Source: SKUL01 sp964487545 (GTDB lineage: Bacteria; Bacteroidota; Bacteroidia; Flavobacteriales_D; SKUL01). Taken from it: a stretch of DNA of 64,000 nt. Each line of letters starts with the position of its first letter. Position 1 is the first letter of the stretch. The stretch covers positions 62,001 to 126,000 of the forward strand of contig CAZARI010000001.1 in NCBI GenBank assembly GCA_964487545.1. Direction: 5' to 3'. Position numbers and translations under genes: made by a program. The notes under the pieces are model-generated. The model did not search any database, was not told the origin of the DNA, and worked only from the letters and a program-made list of their open reading frames with translations. Below, one piece after another: positions 38,301-45,641 of the stretch.

Positions 38301-40403
38301 AACTGGAGCAACGGCCATACCGGTCATGCTGCCGAAAACCTCACGCCGGGAACCTATACTGTAGTGGTAACCGATGCTGAATACTGTAGCTCGGAGGTGA
38401 TTTTCACCATCGAAGAACCCGCGCTGCTTGAACTTAGTGCCAACGCTAACGATTTAATTTGTCCGGGAGAGGAAGTCACGCTTTCTGCTGTTGCTACGGG
38501 CGGTACCGGAAACTACACCTATCACTGGAATCAAAACCTGGCGAATGCGGCAGCGCACACTGTTTCACCAGCATCATCTACCACTTATACTGTTTATGCA
38601 ACGGACGAAAACGGATGTGTTACTGAAACCATTGAACTGACTGTTGAAGTGGCTTTTATGACCGAAGAATTGTTGTTTGTAATTCCCGGTGACCCTTATT
38701 GTGCAGGAGAGTCGACCACCATTTCTGCCTTGTACTTCGGCGTTCACCAACCCTATAATTACTCCTGGAGTCACGATTTGCCATCTACCACCGGACCGCA
38801 TGAGGTTTCACCGACCGAAACCACCACCTACACCGTTACCATTAGCGATTTCTGTGGAAACGAAATCACCAGGAATATCACCGTTGTTGTAAATCCGCTG
38901 CCGGAACTCACGATAGATAACCAGAGCGATGTGCAGTGCTTTGGGGAAAACAACGGAGCAGTAGCCGTTTCGGTAGCTTCAGGAACTCCGGCCTTTCAGT
39001 ACGAATGGTCTTCAAGTTCTAGCACCGGCAATGTTGCTGGTAACCTTACTCCCGGGGTTCACCAGGTTAAAGTAACCGATGTGCATGGTTGCAGCGACAG
39101 TTTGCAATTTACCATTGAGGAGCCCTCGCCAGTTTCCATTAGCGCTTCGGCTGTTTCATTGGTTTGTCCAGAAGCGCCTTTTGCACTTTCGGCTCAGGCT
39201 ACGGGTGGTGTGGGTGATTTCAGCTACATCTGGAGCCATACCAATAATACCAATCCTGAACAAAGCGTGTCGCTAACCGAAAGCACCAATTTTACCGTGT
39301 ATGCGGTTGATGCCAATGGCTGTGCAACCGATACTCAAACGCTTGCCGTTACCGTGATGACGATGACTGCCGATCAACTCAGCACCATCAGCGGAGATGC
39401 GGTTTGTTTGGGCGCATCGACTACCGTGGCGGCCAACTATTCCGGCGTCTGGCCACCATACAGCTATGAATGGAGCCACAACCTGCCTTCAACTTCAGGA
39501 CCGCATGTTGTAAGTCCCGACGAATCGCAGGACTATACGGTAACGGTATCCGATCAATGCGGCAACAGCGTTCAGGCTGAAGTTCCGGTGGTTATCCTTC
39601 CCATTCCGGTGGCTGATCTGCCGGCTGTAATGGCCGAAGGTTGTGAGGATCTGCGTGTAACTTTCAGCGACACGATCAACGATCCGGCGAATCACTCTTG
39701 GGTATGGACAGTGAACGAACAGCAGCATTTCAGCGGTCATACGTTCAATCACTTGTTTACCGAACCCGGCGTACACACTGTAGATTTGTCGGTGACCAGC
39801 TTTGGCGGTTGTAATGCCAAATCGGCCTATTCGTCACTGGTTATTGTTAAGCCGTCACCTTCTGCTGCCTTTACCGCCAATCCTTGGGAAACGGAAATTA
39901 ATCACCCCGAGATAACGTTCACCAACCAGTCTCAGGGATCGAACCTAACGTATTGGTGGAATTTTGGCGATGCCACTACATCGGGCTTGCTGCATCCGGT
40001 TCACGCTTATTCGGATATCGGAACGTATCAAGTGACGCTTGTAGTAGAGAATGGCTACCAGTGTGTGGACAGTGTGAGTCATCGTGTTTTGATCAAACCA
40101 TCGTACAACATTAATATTCCAAATGCCTTTACTCCCACAGGGAACAACAATGGCTACTACGATCCGAATAATCCAAACAACGACATTTTCTATCCTTTTG
40201 CCGATTATGTCGATGAGTTTAGGATGACCATTTTTAATCGGTGGGGTGAAATCATATTCGAAAGTGAAGACATCAACTACGGATGGAATGGCTGGTATCG
40301 CGATGCGCCCTCTCCGATGGATGTGTACGTGTACAAAATAGAATTTGTATTCAGTGATGGAGCTGAAATAACCAAAGTTGGTGACTTAACCTTGTTCAGA
40401 TGA
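35310..40403 (+). CDS. giant secreted SprB-repeat protein with T9SS type B sorting domain
   Basis: A 1697-residue protein. A signal peptide (hydrophobic core about residues 12-32, ending SAQV) precedes a lamin-tail-like domain at about 60-235 (ILINELMLSP, EWIELYNPD, IPPAGFAMIRG). Short Cys-rich units follow, then four copies of a ~233-residue super-repeat from about 36.83 to 39.60 kb; each has a SprB-type unit (SCYGNNDGTAELNVSSGTP), an Ig-like unit (ATGGTGNYTYHW) and another (CSGESTTVEAFYDG). A PKD domain lies at about 1525-1598 and the last ~95 residues (NIPNAFTPTG to GDLTLFR) are the gliding-motility-associated T9SS type B sorting domain. SprB itself is a mobile surface adhesin in gliding bacteria, so adhesin or matrix roles are likely here. 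The stop overlaps the PorP/SprF gene by 4 bases. Confidence 0.93.
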   Translation: MKWDSLMINHRAFIHLIFVATALIFSALPFTTSAQVSAEMSTTVNTICDGTACNYDGPSILINELMLSPSSFDGSMWGGQNSQRGEWIELYNPDICNPIDISCYYLGNNADDSSPYPGGYVIPPGTIIPPAGFAMIRGVNAASVPNHLLVENGGNVVELVVTGEGVCVGDGSRLWFPNAGGWFGFYDSDGVPQDAVSWASMANINLEPCVPEIDGCSLSGGLVSYNGFPADRKNYILNVSAAIYQGQSLRRIPDGGSWDGPGTPTYATCNAACVNVEFTVCNGTATVNPQDGLAPFTYLWDDPQHQTTQTATRLCAGEYCVEITDALGQTTIECVIVEEASYDIHMADGLCPGESYTLPDNSTTATPGEYVFEYITSGGCDSVVTLTLDFFPDYHFELDAEICSNHSYTMPDGSEQSISGNYVFEFVTESGCDSVYTVNLNVLPPVQVPLAASICPGSTYILPDGTEVSEANLYEVLMPGGQVCDTLFLVDLMVYPEIEVEVSATDISCTGAGDGSAELLISGGTTPYTFIWSNGWDQGASATDLEAGNYSVQIIDVNNCSTTISFDINEPSPVQIIASTEELICIGSNSTLTATASGGTGNFTYHWSHTSETSETAIISPTADTEYTVYAMDDNGCITETITLNVTVIDMNESLLTLTSGPAVCSGESTTVEAFYDGAHPPYSYTWSHGLPNGPGPHSVNPVETTVYTVTVQDDCGNQVQAQIEVVINPLPEIEVNINHISCYGNNDGTAELNVSSGTPPYSYNWSNGHTGHVAENLTPGTYTVVVSDAEYCSSEVIFTIEEPALLELSANANDLICPGEEVTLSAVATGGTGNYTYHWNQNLADAAAHTVSPASSTTYTVYATDENECVTETIELTVEVILMSEDLLTLTAGPAVCSGESTTVEAFYDGAHPPYSYTWSHGLPNGPGPHSVNPVETTVYTVTVQDDCGNQVQAQIEVVINPLPEIEVNINHISCYGNNDGTAELNVSSGTPPYSYNWSNGHTGHAAENLTPGTYTVVVTDAEYCSSEVIFTIEEPALLELSANANDLICPGEEVTLSAVATGGTGNYTYHWNQNLANAAAHTVSPASSTTYTVYATDENGCVTETIELTVEVAFMTEELLFVIPGDPYCAGESTTISALYFGVHQPYNYSWSHDLPSTTGPHEVSPTETTTYTVTISDFCGNEITRNITVVVNPLPELTIDNQSDVQCFGENNGAVAVSVASGTPAFQYEWSSSSSTGNVAGNLTPGVHQVKVTDVHGCSDSLQFTIEEPSPVSISASAVSLVCPEAPFALSAQATGGVGDFSYIWSHTNNTNPEQSVSLTESTNFTVYAVDANGCATDTQTLAVTVMTMTADQLSTISGDAVCLGASTTVAANYSGVWPPYSYEWSHNLPSTSGPHVVSPDESQDYTVTVSDQCGNSVQAEVPVVILPIPVADLPAVMAEGCEDLRVTFSDTINDPANHSWVWTVNEQQHFSGHTFNHLFTEPGVHTVDLSVTSFGGCNAKSAYSSLVIVKPSPSAAFTANPWETEINHPEITFTNQSQGSNLTYWWNFGDATTSGLLHPVHAYSDIGTYQVTLVVENGYQCVDSVSHRVLIKPSYNINIPNAFTPTGNNNGYYDPNNPNNDIFYPFADYVDEFRMTIFNRWGEIIFESEDINYGWNGWYRDAPSPMDVYVYKIEFVFSDGAEITKVGDLTLFR
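37288..37629 (+). repeat. copy 1 of an exact 342-base direct repeat in the SprB-repeat gene
   Basis: Identical, as read by eye, to 37987-38328 (offset 699 bases, 233 codons). It covers the end of one Ig-like unit and the first part of the next SprB unit. The flanks of the two copies are similar but not identical. Confidence 0.92.
37987..38328 (+). repeat. copy 2 of the exact 342-base direct repeat
   Basis: Identical, as read by eye, to 37288-37629. The ~310 bases after it resemble the corresponding bases after copy 1 but carry about a dozen scattered substitutions, most of them silent. Confidence 0.92.
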
Positions 40404-41395
40404 TGAAATACAGCTACCTATTCATATTGCTACTGGCAGCTAGTCAGTTGACTGTGGTGTCGCAGGATATCCAATTTTCTCAGCCATACAGCACGCCGTT
40501 GTATCTGAATCCTGCATTTGCCGGATCTACGGCCGGACCGCGATTTTCGCTCAATTACCGCAACCAATGGCCTGGAATAGATAACAACTATCAGGCGATG
40601 GGCGCCGGAGCCGATTTCTATATCCACGATTTGCGCGGTGGACTGGGCGTTTCATTTGTGCGCGATGTGGCGGGAACCCACAAGCTGAGCAATTCATTGG
40701 TGGCCATTAAGTACAGCCAGCACCTGGCCATCACCCGCAAGTCGAGTTTGGCATTGGGCATTGAAGCTGGATACGGTCAACGACAGTTCGACAACAGCAA
40801 GTTGCTATTTGCCGATCAGGTCATTAACGAGAGTCCGGTGAGTCGCGACGACCTGAGAATGTTTCCGGTGACTTATTACGCTGACATCTCGGCGGGCATC
40901 ATGTATTACGACGATAATATTTGGGCTGGTGTTTCATTGCATCACTTCAATAAACCCAACCAATCGGTCACCGGTAGTGAGGATATTATCCCAATGCGGT
41001 TTTCTGTTCACACTGGATGGATTTTGCCGATTGCTGCTTTTAAGGAAAGCCCCAACCGCAAAAGTTTGCGCCTAATGGCCAACTACAAGGCACAAGGAAA
41101 ATGGGACCAAATGGATATCGGCGCTATTTATTCAATTCACGGAATCAACGCAGGTTTATGGTACCGTGGAATTCCTTTCAAGCCCTATCAGCCGGGGTAT
41201 CAGAACAACGAGTCGATGGTGATTATGCTCGGCTATGAATTCAAAACCGGGTTGTCGTTTGGATATAGCTATGACCTTACCATGAGCCGTCTTTCGGGGC
41301 ACAGCGGCGGAGCACACGAAATTGCGGTGATTTACGAAATAACCAACAACCGCAAAAAACTGAAGCGACGGATTGTGCCCTGCGCGAAGTTTTGA
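40400..41395 (+). CDS. PorP/SprF family type IX secretion-associated outer-membrane protein
   Basis: A 331-residue outer-membrane protein. A signal peptide (ending VVSQ) is followed by DIQFSQPYSTPLYLNPAFAGS, the near-invariant start of PorP/SprF proteins, then a predicted beta-barrel with GAGADFY, GLGVSF and, near the end, YEFKTGLSFGYSYDLT. SprF in Flavobacterium is needed for secretion of its partner SprB; the gene here directly follows and overlaps (ATGA) a giant SprB-repeat protein, so it probably serves that one cargo. Two ATGs occur in tandem at the start; the first is used here. Confidence 0.95.
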   Translation: MMKYSYLFILLLAASQLTVVSQDIQFSQPYSTPLYLNPAFAGSTAGPRFSLNYRNQWPGIDNNYQAMGAGADFYIHDLRGGLGVSFVRDVAGTHKLSNSLVAIKYSQHLAITRKSSLALGIEAGYGQRQFDNSKLLFADQVINESPVSRDDLRMFPVTYYADISAGIMYYDDNIWAGVSLHHFNKPNQSVTGSEDIIPMRFSVHTGWILPIAAFKESPNRKSLRLMANYKAQGKWDQMDIGAIYSIHGINAGLWYRGIPFKPYQPGYQNNESMVIMLGYEFKTGLSFGYSYDLTMSRLSGHSGGAHEIAVIYEITNNRKKLKRRIVPCAKF

Positions 41396-41504
41396 TGGGT
41401 TTTGTTTGTTGTGAATAAAATAATAAGCCCATTTGTTTTCCAGCTTGTTTCGTTTGAATGCAAAGCGTTTGGAGATTCTTGCACTGTCTAATGCGCTAAG
41501 TGGG

Positions 41505-42278
41505 TTAAATCAGGCCCGATCCCAAAGCGAGCGAGAGCAGTATCAACATGATGGCAACAATGATTTGTAAAAAGCGCAAACTGATTTTTTTCAACAGTTT
41601 ATTGCCCAGATATGCGCCTATGATGGCGGCAAGTGTTGCCCAAATCACCAGGTTCAAATTATCGATCAAACCCGTTTTTGAAAATCTTGTGGCATAGACG
41701 CCTAAGCGGGTGAAATCGACAAGGGTTGAAACCACCACGGCCGTTCCAACAAATGCTTCTTTTGAAAGTCCGGCTTTGATGAGAAAGGCACTTCGCAGTG
41801 CGCCCTGATTGCCCGACAGACCGCCAAAAAAACCACTCAACGCACCACCGATGGCCAATTTGTCCTTTCCAAATTGCAATCGACTGAAAAAAGGAATCAA
41901 TTCCATACCGGCAAAAATGATTAGCAATATAGAAATGGTGAATTTAACTGCATAAACTTCAAAGCTTCTTCCTAAAATTCTATAGGTAAACAAGGGTTGT
42001 GCATCAGGAATGTACAATAACAACCAGGCGCCAAGCAAGGCCGCAAAAATTGCAGGAACACCAAAGCGAAGTAATACCGTTTTGTCAGCATTTCGACCCA
42101 CCAACAACAATTTGAAAAGATTGTTGAATAGATGCACAATGGCGGTCATGGCGATGGCTAAATCTACCGGAAAGAAAATCATGAAAACCGGAGTGAGCAA
42201 GGTGCCCAATCCAAAACCCGAGAAAAAAGTGAGCAGGGCTACAACGAAAGCAGAGCATACAATGACTACTATTTCCAT
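41505..42278 (-). CDS. TauE/SafE family membrane permease
   Basis: A 257-residue inner-membrane protein with eight or so hydrophobic helices, of the TauE/SafE (DUF81) family, which exports sulfur-containing and other organic anions. The two half-repeats show the typical glycine-rich entries FFSGFGLGTLLTPVF near residue 18 and LSGFFGGLSGNQGALRSAF near 147. It lies 12 bases after arsC on the same strand, so it is probably the last gene of the ars operon. Permeases of this family are sometimes found in ars loci; arsenic transport here is a guess based on position only. Confidence 0.88.
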   Translation of the reverse strand: MEIVVIVCSAFVVALLTFFSGFGLGTLLTPVFMIFFPVDLAIAMTAIVHLFNNLFKLLLVGRNADKTVLLRFGVPAIFAALLGAWLLLYIPDAQPLFTYRILGRSFEVYAVKFTISILLIIFAGMELIPFFSRLQFGKDKLAIGGALSGFFGGLSGNQGALRSAFLIKAGLSKEAFVGTAVVVSTLVDFTRLGVYATRFSKTGLIDNLNLVIWATLAAIIGAYLGNKLLKKISLRFLQIIVAIMLILLSLALGSGLI

Positions 42279-42290
42279 TGAAGACTTTGA

Positions 42291-42707
42291 CTAAAAGTTT
42301 GTTTCTATAAAATCCCGACAATAAATCTTGATTTCCTGTTGAACCCGTCTAAATTCCTCTTTGACTTCCACTTCACTTCCTGCTGCTTTTGCCGGGTCGG
42401 GAAAGTTTTTGTGAAATCGTTTTGCGTGATTCGGAAAATAAGGACAACGCTCACTGGCATGGTCACAAACAGTGATAACAAAGTCAAAGTGGATGTCAAC
42501 ATACTCATCGATGTGATTTGATGTGTGATGAGCGATATCGAGCCCGTCTTCCTCCAAAGCAGCAATAGCGCCGGGGTTGACGCCATGGGTTTCCACTCCC
42601 GCGCTATACACCTCTGCTTTATCTCCGGCAAAATGTCGTAAGTAACCTTCGGCCATTTGACTTCTGCAACTGTTTCCAGTACAGAGTACTAAAATTCTCC
42701 TTTTCAA
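42291..42707 (-). CDS. arsC: arsenate reductase (low-molecular-weight phosphatase type)
   Basis: A 138-residue protein tyrosine phosphatase-like reductase that turns arsenate into arsenite. The phosphate-binding loop CTGNSCRS (CX5R) is near residues 9-16, the general-acid loop DPAKA near residue 106 and VCDHA near 77 carry the resolving-type cysteine. The start was placed at TTG 42707, giving MKRRILVLCTGNSCRSQMAEG; this TTG overlaps the stop of the acr3 remnant (TTGA). The ATG at 42839 would add 44 residues of unrelated, out-of-frame acr3 sequence and is rejected. Confidence 0.85.
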   Translation of the reverse strand: MKRRILVLCTGNSCRSQMAEGYLRHFAGDKAEVYSAGVETHGVNPGAIAALEEDGLDIAHHTSNHIDEYVDIHFDFVITVCDHASERCPYFPNHAKRFHKNFPDPAKAAGSEVEVKEEFRRVQQEIKIYCRDFIETNF

Positions 42708-42799
42708 TTTGTGGCGTGTTTTCTCTTGAGGTATAAACTGACTTTTACCAATAAAATGAGTACGGGCACTTCGATTAATGGACCGATTTTCGGCTGCAC
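42704..42799 (-). pseudogene. acr3: C-terminal remnant of Acr3-type arsenite exporter
   Basis: Between arsM and arsC, in the frame of arsM just after its stop, the minus strand reads VQPKIGPLIEVPVLILLVKV and further SLYLKRKHATN before a TGA at 42706-42704. The GPL(I/V)EVPVLI segment and a basic tail are the end of Acr3 family arsenite permeases. Only about 31 codons remain; the N-terminal ~90 percent is gone and arsM abuts the residue. It lies where acr3 would be expected in an arsR-arsM-acr3-arsC operon. Its stop still overlaps the arsC start. The identification is by eye, from memory of the family. Confidence 0.75.
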
Positions 42800-42811
42800 A
42801 AGGAAAGGGTT

Positions 42812-43651
42812 TTAACAGCAACCGGAATTCGGCGAACAAGTATTCACAGGCTTTTCTGCATAGACCGTAATACTTCGAATCACGGTTTCGCGGGCGTTGT
42901 ATTGCTCGATTTCGTTTTCATTCAAATAATTTTTCAAAATATCATTTGGGATAACAATGGCTTTATCATTTTGGATTTTCAGATTGGCAAACCCTGCGTT
43001 TTGTATGTAAGCCAGATATTGGTCCTTATCGATGGCACTGGCCACGCAACCAGCATACATTTCGGCGGCATTTTTTATGTTTTCCGGCAAATCTCCGGTC
43101 AATACAATATCAGAAATGCTAAAATGACCGCCGGGTTTAACCACCCTGAATAAGTCTTGAAACACGGCTTGTTTGTTGGGCACCAGATTCAGCACGCAAT
43201 TACTCACTACCACATCTGCGACATTATCCGAAACCGGCATATTCTCAATATCTCCCTGTCGAAATTCTACATTATTATAGCCCAACCTTTCGGCATTTGC
43301 GCGTGATTTATGAATCATGGCTTCGGTAAAATCGATTCCGATCACTTTTCCTTTTTCGCCTGTTACCGCTCTTGCCACAAAGCAATCATTTCCCGCCCCA
43401 CTTCCGAGATCAATAACGGTGTCTCCTGCTTTGATCAGTGCAAATTCAGTGGGTAAACCACAGCCCAAACCCAGATCGGCATCGACATTATAGCCTTTGA
43501 GATCGGTGTATTCTTCACTCATAATATTATATACCTCAGTGCTACAGCCTCCGGCTCCACAACAAGATGAGGTATTGGTTTCTTTATCTTGCAAGGCAAT
43601 TTCACTGTATTTCTGCCTTACCATTTCTTTGATTTCTTTATCGGTTTGCAT
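42812..43651 (-). CDS. arsM: arsenite S-adenosylmethionine methyltransferase
   Basis: A 279-residue SAM methyltransferase that methylates arsenite to less retained or volatile species. The SAM motif VIDLGSGAGNDCFVA is near residue 77. Arsenic-binding cysteines can be read in CCGAGGC near residue 29, GLGCGLP near 62 and SNCVLN and YAGCVAS further on, as in ArsM. The extreme C-terminus also ends in Cys residues (SGCC). It follows arsR by 18 bases and directly precedes the acr3 remnant. Codons are AT-richer than in the flanking core genes. Confidence 0.93.
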   Translation of the reverse strand: MQTDKEIKEMVRQKYSEIALQDKETNTSSCCGAGGCSTEVYNIMSEEYTDLKGYNVDADLGLGCGLPTEFALIKAGDTVIDLGSGAGNDCFVARAVTGEKGKVIGIDFTEAMIHKSRANAERLGYNNVEFRQGDIENMPVSDNVADVVVSNCVLNLVPNKQAVFQDLFRVVKPGGHFSISDIVLTGDLPENIKNAAEMYAGCVASAIDKDQYLAYIQNAGFANLKIQNDKAIVIPNDILKNYLNENEIEQYNARETVIRSITVYAEKPVNTCSPNSGCC

Positions 43652-43669
43652 GGCATTTTTATTTAAGGA

Positions 43670-43996
43670 TTAACAACAATTTTGATGTATAACATTGTCA
43701 GAGATGTTTTTGAAATAATGGCTCAACAACTCAAAAGTAGTTTCGTTTATGCAATAATTAATGGCGGTTCCTTCAACAGTCCCTTTGATGAGTTGCGCAT
43801 CTCTCAGTACTTTTAAATGTTGCGAAATGGTGGGTTGTGCCAATGGAATCTCTTCGAGGATTTCGTTGCCTATACAGGCGTTCACTTTTAACAAGTGCTC
43901 GATAATGGCCACCCTGGCTGGATGACCCAAAGCCTTAGCGATCTGAGCCATTTGATTCTGTTTTTCTGTAAAATGCGCTGTTTTAATCGTTCCCAT
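43670..43996 (-). CDS. arsR: ArsR-family arsenic-responsive repressor
   Basis: A 108-residue winged-helix regulator. The DNA-binding helix region reads IPLAQPTISQHLKVLRDAQLI near residues 51-71; an early cysteine (VNACIGNEI) and a Cys pair at the very C-terminus (HQNCC) are possible arsenite ligands, not in the classical ELCVCDL arrangement. It leads the ars operon and probably represses it through the inverted repeat just upstream. Start ATG at 43996. Confidence 0.93.
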   Translation of the reverse strand: MGTIKTAHFTEKQNQMAQIAKALGHPARVAIIEHLLKVNACIGNEILEEIPLAQPTISQHLKVLRDAQLIKGTVEGTAINYCINETTFELLSHYFKNISDNVIHQNCC

Positions 43997-44012
43997 TTTT
44001 TCACTACATTGT

Positions 44013-44034
44013 TATATCGCAATATTACGATATA
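44013..44034. promoter_or_regulatory. probable ArsR operator
   Basis: A 7-base inverted repeat (TATATCG and CGATATA) separated by 8 bases lies 17 bases before the arsR start, where an autoregulated ArsR-family operator is expected. Only the symmetry and place are seen. Confidence 0.6.
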
Positions 44035-44118
44035 GTTTTTGATTAGCAAAACTCAGTGCTATTTTTTCTTAAAACGGATATCGGATTAGCTTCCAATTCT
44101 GTCTAAACTAAACGGGTG

Positions 44119-44511
44119 CTATCTCATCCGTCCGGAAGCATAGGCGTCTTGCAATGCCCGCCGCTTAATCCTGTTGGCTTCTTTGGCGCTTTTGCCAGCA
44201 CTGATAAGGGAAATACTTCCCCCAACGAAACAAACCAACCCAATTCCACCGCCTATTCCCAATAATACAGGTGACTCTTGATTCAACGCGAAATGTGCGA
44301 GGGAAGTAATGGCTGGAGCTACCAATCCGACCAGATAAAAAGTGCCGGCCGATTGCAGGTTTTTGCTAGATCGGTATTCGAGCAGGGTAATGTCCCTGTG
44401 CTGTTCCACAGAAAATATCGGTTCACCTTGCAGCATAATCGATTTTGTACTATCAATTTGGGCTGTTGCCGCGATGGACAAAAATGCAAATAGAAGGGTA
44501 ATGATTTTCAT
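44119..44511 (-). CDS. small exported or membrane protein of unknown function
   Basis: A 130-residue protein that I do not recognise. An N-terminal signal peptide-like segment (MKIITLLFAFLSIAATAQ) is followed by a soluble part and by two hydrophobic stretches (residues ~57-75 and 82-105, the latter VLLGIGGGIGLVCFVGGSISLIS) and a basic C-terminus with KRRALQDAYASGRM. The glycine-rich second helix suggests a membrane hairpin. It lies upstream of the ars operon, on the same strand but with the arsR operator between them, so it is probably a separate unit. Confidence 0.6.
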   Translation of the reverse strand: MKIITLLFAFLSIAATAQIDSTKSIMLQGEPIFSVEQHRDITLLEYRSSKNLQSAGTFYLVGLVAPAITSLAHFALNQESPVLLGIGGGIGLVCFVGGSISLISAGKSAKEANRIKRRALQDAYASGRMR

Positions 44512-44591
44512 AACGTTGGCTGATTTTGTGCAAGTTAATATTATTAGCAGTATAAAAAACGAATGAACTTGTTGCTAAAAAAACCAATGGC

Positions 44592-44623
44592 AAAAAAAAA
44601 GCGGAACCATAATGCTCCGCTTT
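44592..44623 (-). terminator. terminator after the collagen-like lipoprotein gene
   Basis: On the minus strand AAAGCGGA pairs with TCCGCTTT (44623-44616 with 44605-44598) around a 10-base loop, followed by a run of T. It begins 23 bases after the stop of the gene at 44646-45143. Confidence 0.85.
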
Positions 44624-44645
44624 ACTTTGATAATCAAAAATCAAA

Positions 44646-45143
44646 TCACTTTTTTAATTCTTGGGCGATTAGCTCTTGAACGTGATCATCACCCAACTCC
44701 ATAGACTTTGGTGAAATAGCTACGGCGCGAAACCTTCGAACACCTGGATTAGTTATACTAACATTAGAGCTGGGCAGATAGATCAGCCCTAATTCACCTG
44801 TTCTAAATGCGGAAACTACTGAAACAAATCCTCCTGTTACTGGTAAAGAAAAAGGCATTAGCATGAAGGTATTTGCTTCCGTCTCCACATATACAAAGAT
44901 ACCACCTTTGTTTACCATTTCTTCGGTTAATACATTCCAATTATATGTTGCCTCCCATCCCTCATTTTGACTGCCAGACCAAGATCCATAATACATGGTA
45001 AAATCCACCGAATGAACATTAGCATTTCCTTGCGGACCTTGTTGACCTTGTGGACCAACAACTTCTTCTTTTTTACATCCACTTAGTGTGAATAAGGCGA
45101 AAGCCAATAATAATGGAACAGAAAACCTAAATGATTTTTTCAT
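44646..45143 (-). CDS. lipoprotein with short collagen-like (GPQGQQGPQG) segment
   Basis: A 165-residue lipoprotein. The signal peptide ends in the lipobox TLSGC near residue 23, followed by KKEE and then a short collagen-like GPQGQQGPQG tract at about residues 30-39. The remaining 125 residues are a single beta-rich domain without a name that I know; small lipoproteins with this lipobox-collagen-domain layout are common in Bacteroidota and often annotated as collagen-like. It is AT-rich. The role is unknown, probably at the cell surface. Confidence 0.7.
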   Translation of the reverse strand: MKKSFRFSVPLLLAFALFTLSGCKKEEVVGPQGQQGPQGNANVHSVDFTMYYGSWSGSQNEGWEATYNWNVLTEEMVNKGGIFVYVETEANTFMLMPFSLPVTGGFVSVVSAFRTGELGLIYLPSSNVSITNPGVRRFRAVAISPKSMELGDDHVQELIAQELKK

Positions 45144-45188
45144 TTTGTTTAGTTAAAAATTTGGTTATTACTTAATTACAACATTTAA

Positions 45189-45572
45189 TTATTCAGCAAG
45201 ATGAGCCTCATCCCAAACATGATGAAGCTTGTTAGTAGAAGGTAAATCTCCTTGATATTGTCGTTTGGCTACAACTTTAATGGTGTATGACATAAAAAGG
45301 CCACCGGTTAATCCTGAAATTAACAGATCTCCGAAATTGTATCTCGTAATGACCTCACAATTTCCATCACTTGGCGTGTTCACACTGGTCCTTCCTAATG
45401 GAATCAATCCCCAGAAAACCCACATTTGTTTGCCCTTGGCATAAGTATAGGTGTCACCTGGAATTTCTCTATACACACCTACACTTGTTTTGGTGGTCAT
45501 ACAAGCAGTTGATTGAAAAGTGATTGCGAGAATCAATAAAATTCTGACTGGTTTTTTTAAAATATTATTCAT
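45189..45572 (-). CDS. Bor-like lipoprotein
   Basis: A 127-residue predicted lipoprotein (signal peptide, then STAC at about residue 24). The mature part, with KQMWVFWGLIPLGRTSV, then C..ITRYNFGDLLISGLTGGLFMSYTIKVVAKR, resembles the Bor family (phage lambda Bor and E. coli Iss, surface lipoproteins linked to serum resistance), although the last cysteine of the family is absent. Similarity is by pattern only. It lies directly beside the left end of the IS element and 45 bases upstream of the collagen-like lipoprotein gene on the same strand. Confidence 0.55.
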   Translation of the reverse strand: MNNILKKPVRILLILAITFQSTACMTTKTSVGVYREIPGDTYTYAKGKQMWVFWGLIPLGRTSVNTPSDGNCEVITRYNFGDLLISGLTGGLFMSYTIKVVAKRQYQGDLPSTNKLHHVWDEAHLAE

Positions 45573-45617
45573 TAAAAAATAAATTAAGTTAAAGTTTCAC
45601 AATATAAAAATAAATAA

Positions 45618-45641
45618 TGTTTATCCGTATCGATGTAGACG
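45618..45641 (+). repeat. left terminal inverted repeat of the IS
   Basis: Pairs, as inverted repeat, with 46608-46632. The TAA stop of the transposase lies inside it. Confidence 0.7.

Noticed and set aside
37288..38328. Long direct repeat as a mobile element or CRISPR-like array
   Set aside because: The repeat lies in one reading frame, matches the 233-codon protein unit and has no inverted ends or spacers.
42708..42839. 44-codon N-terminal extension of arsC from an ATG at 42839
   Set aside because: The same DNA in another frame encodes the Acr3 C-terminus, and the arsenate reductase family starts just before the CX5R loop, at the TTG at 42707.
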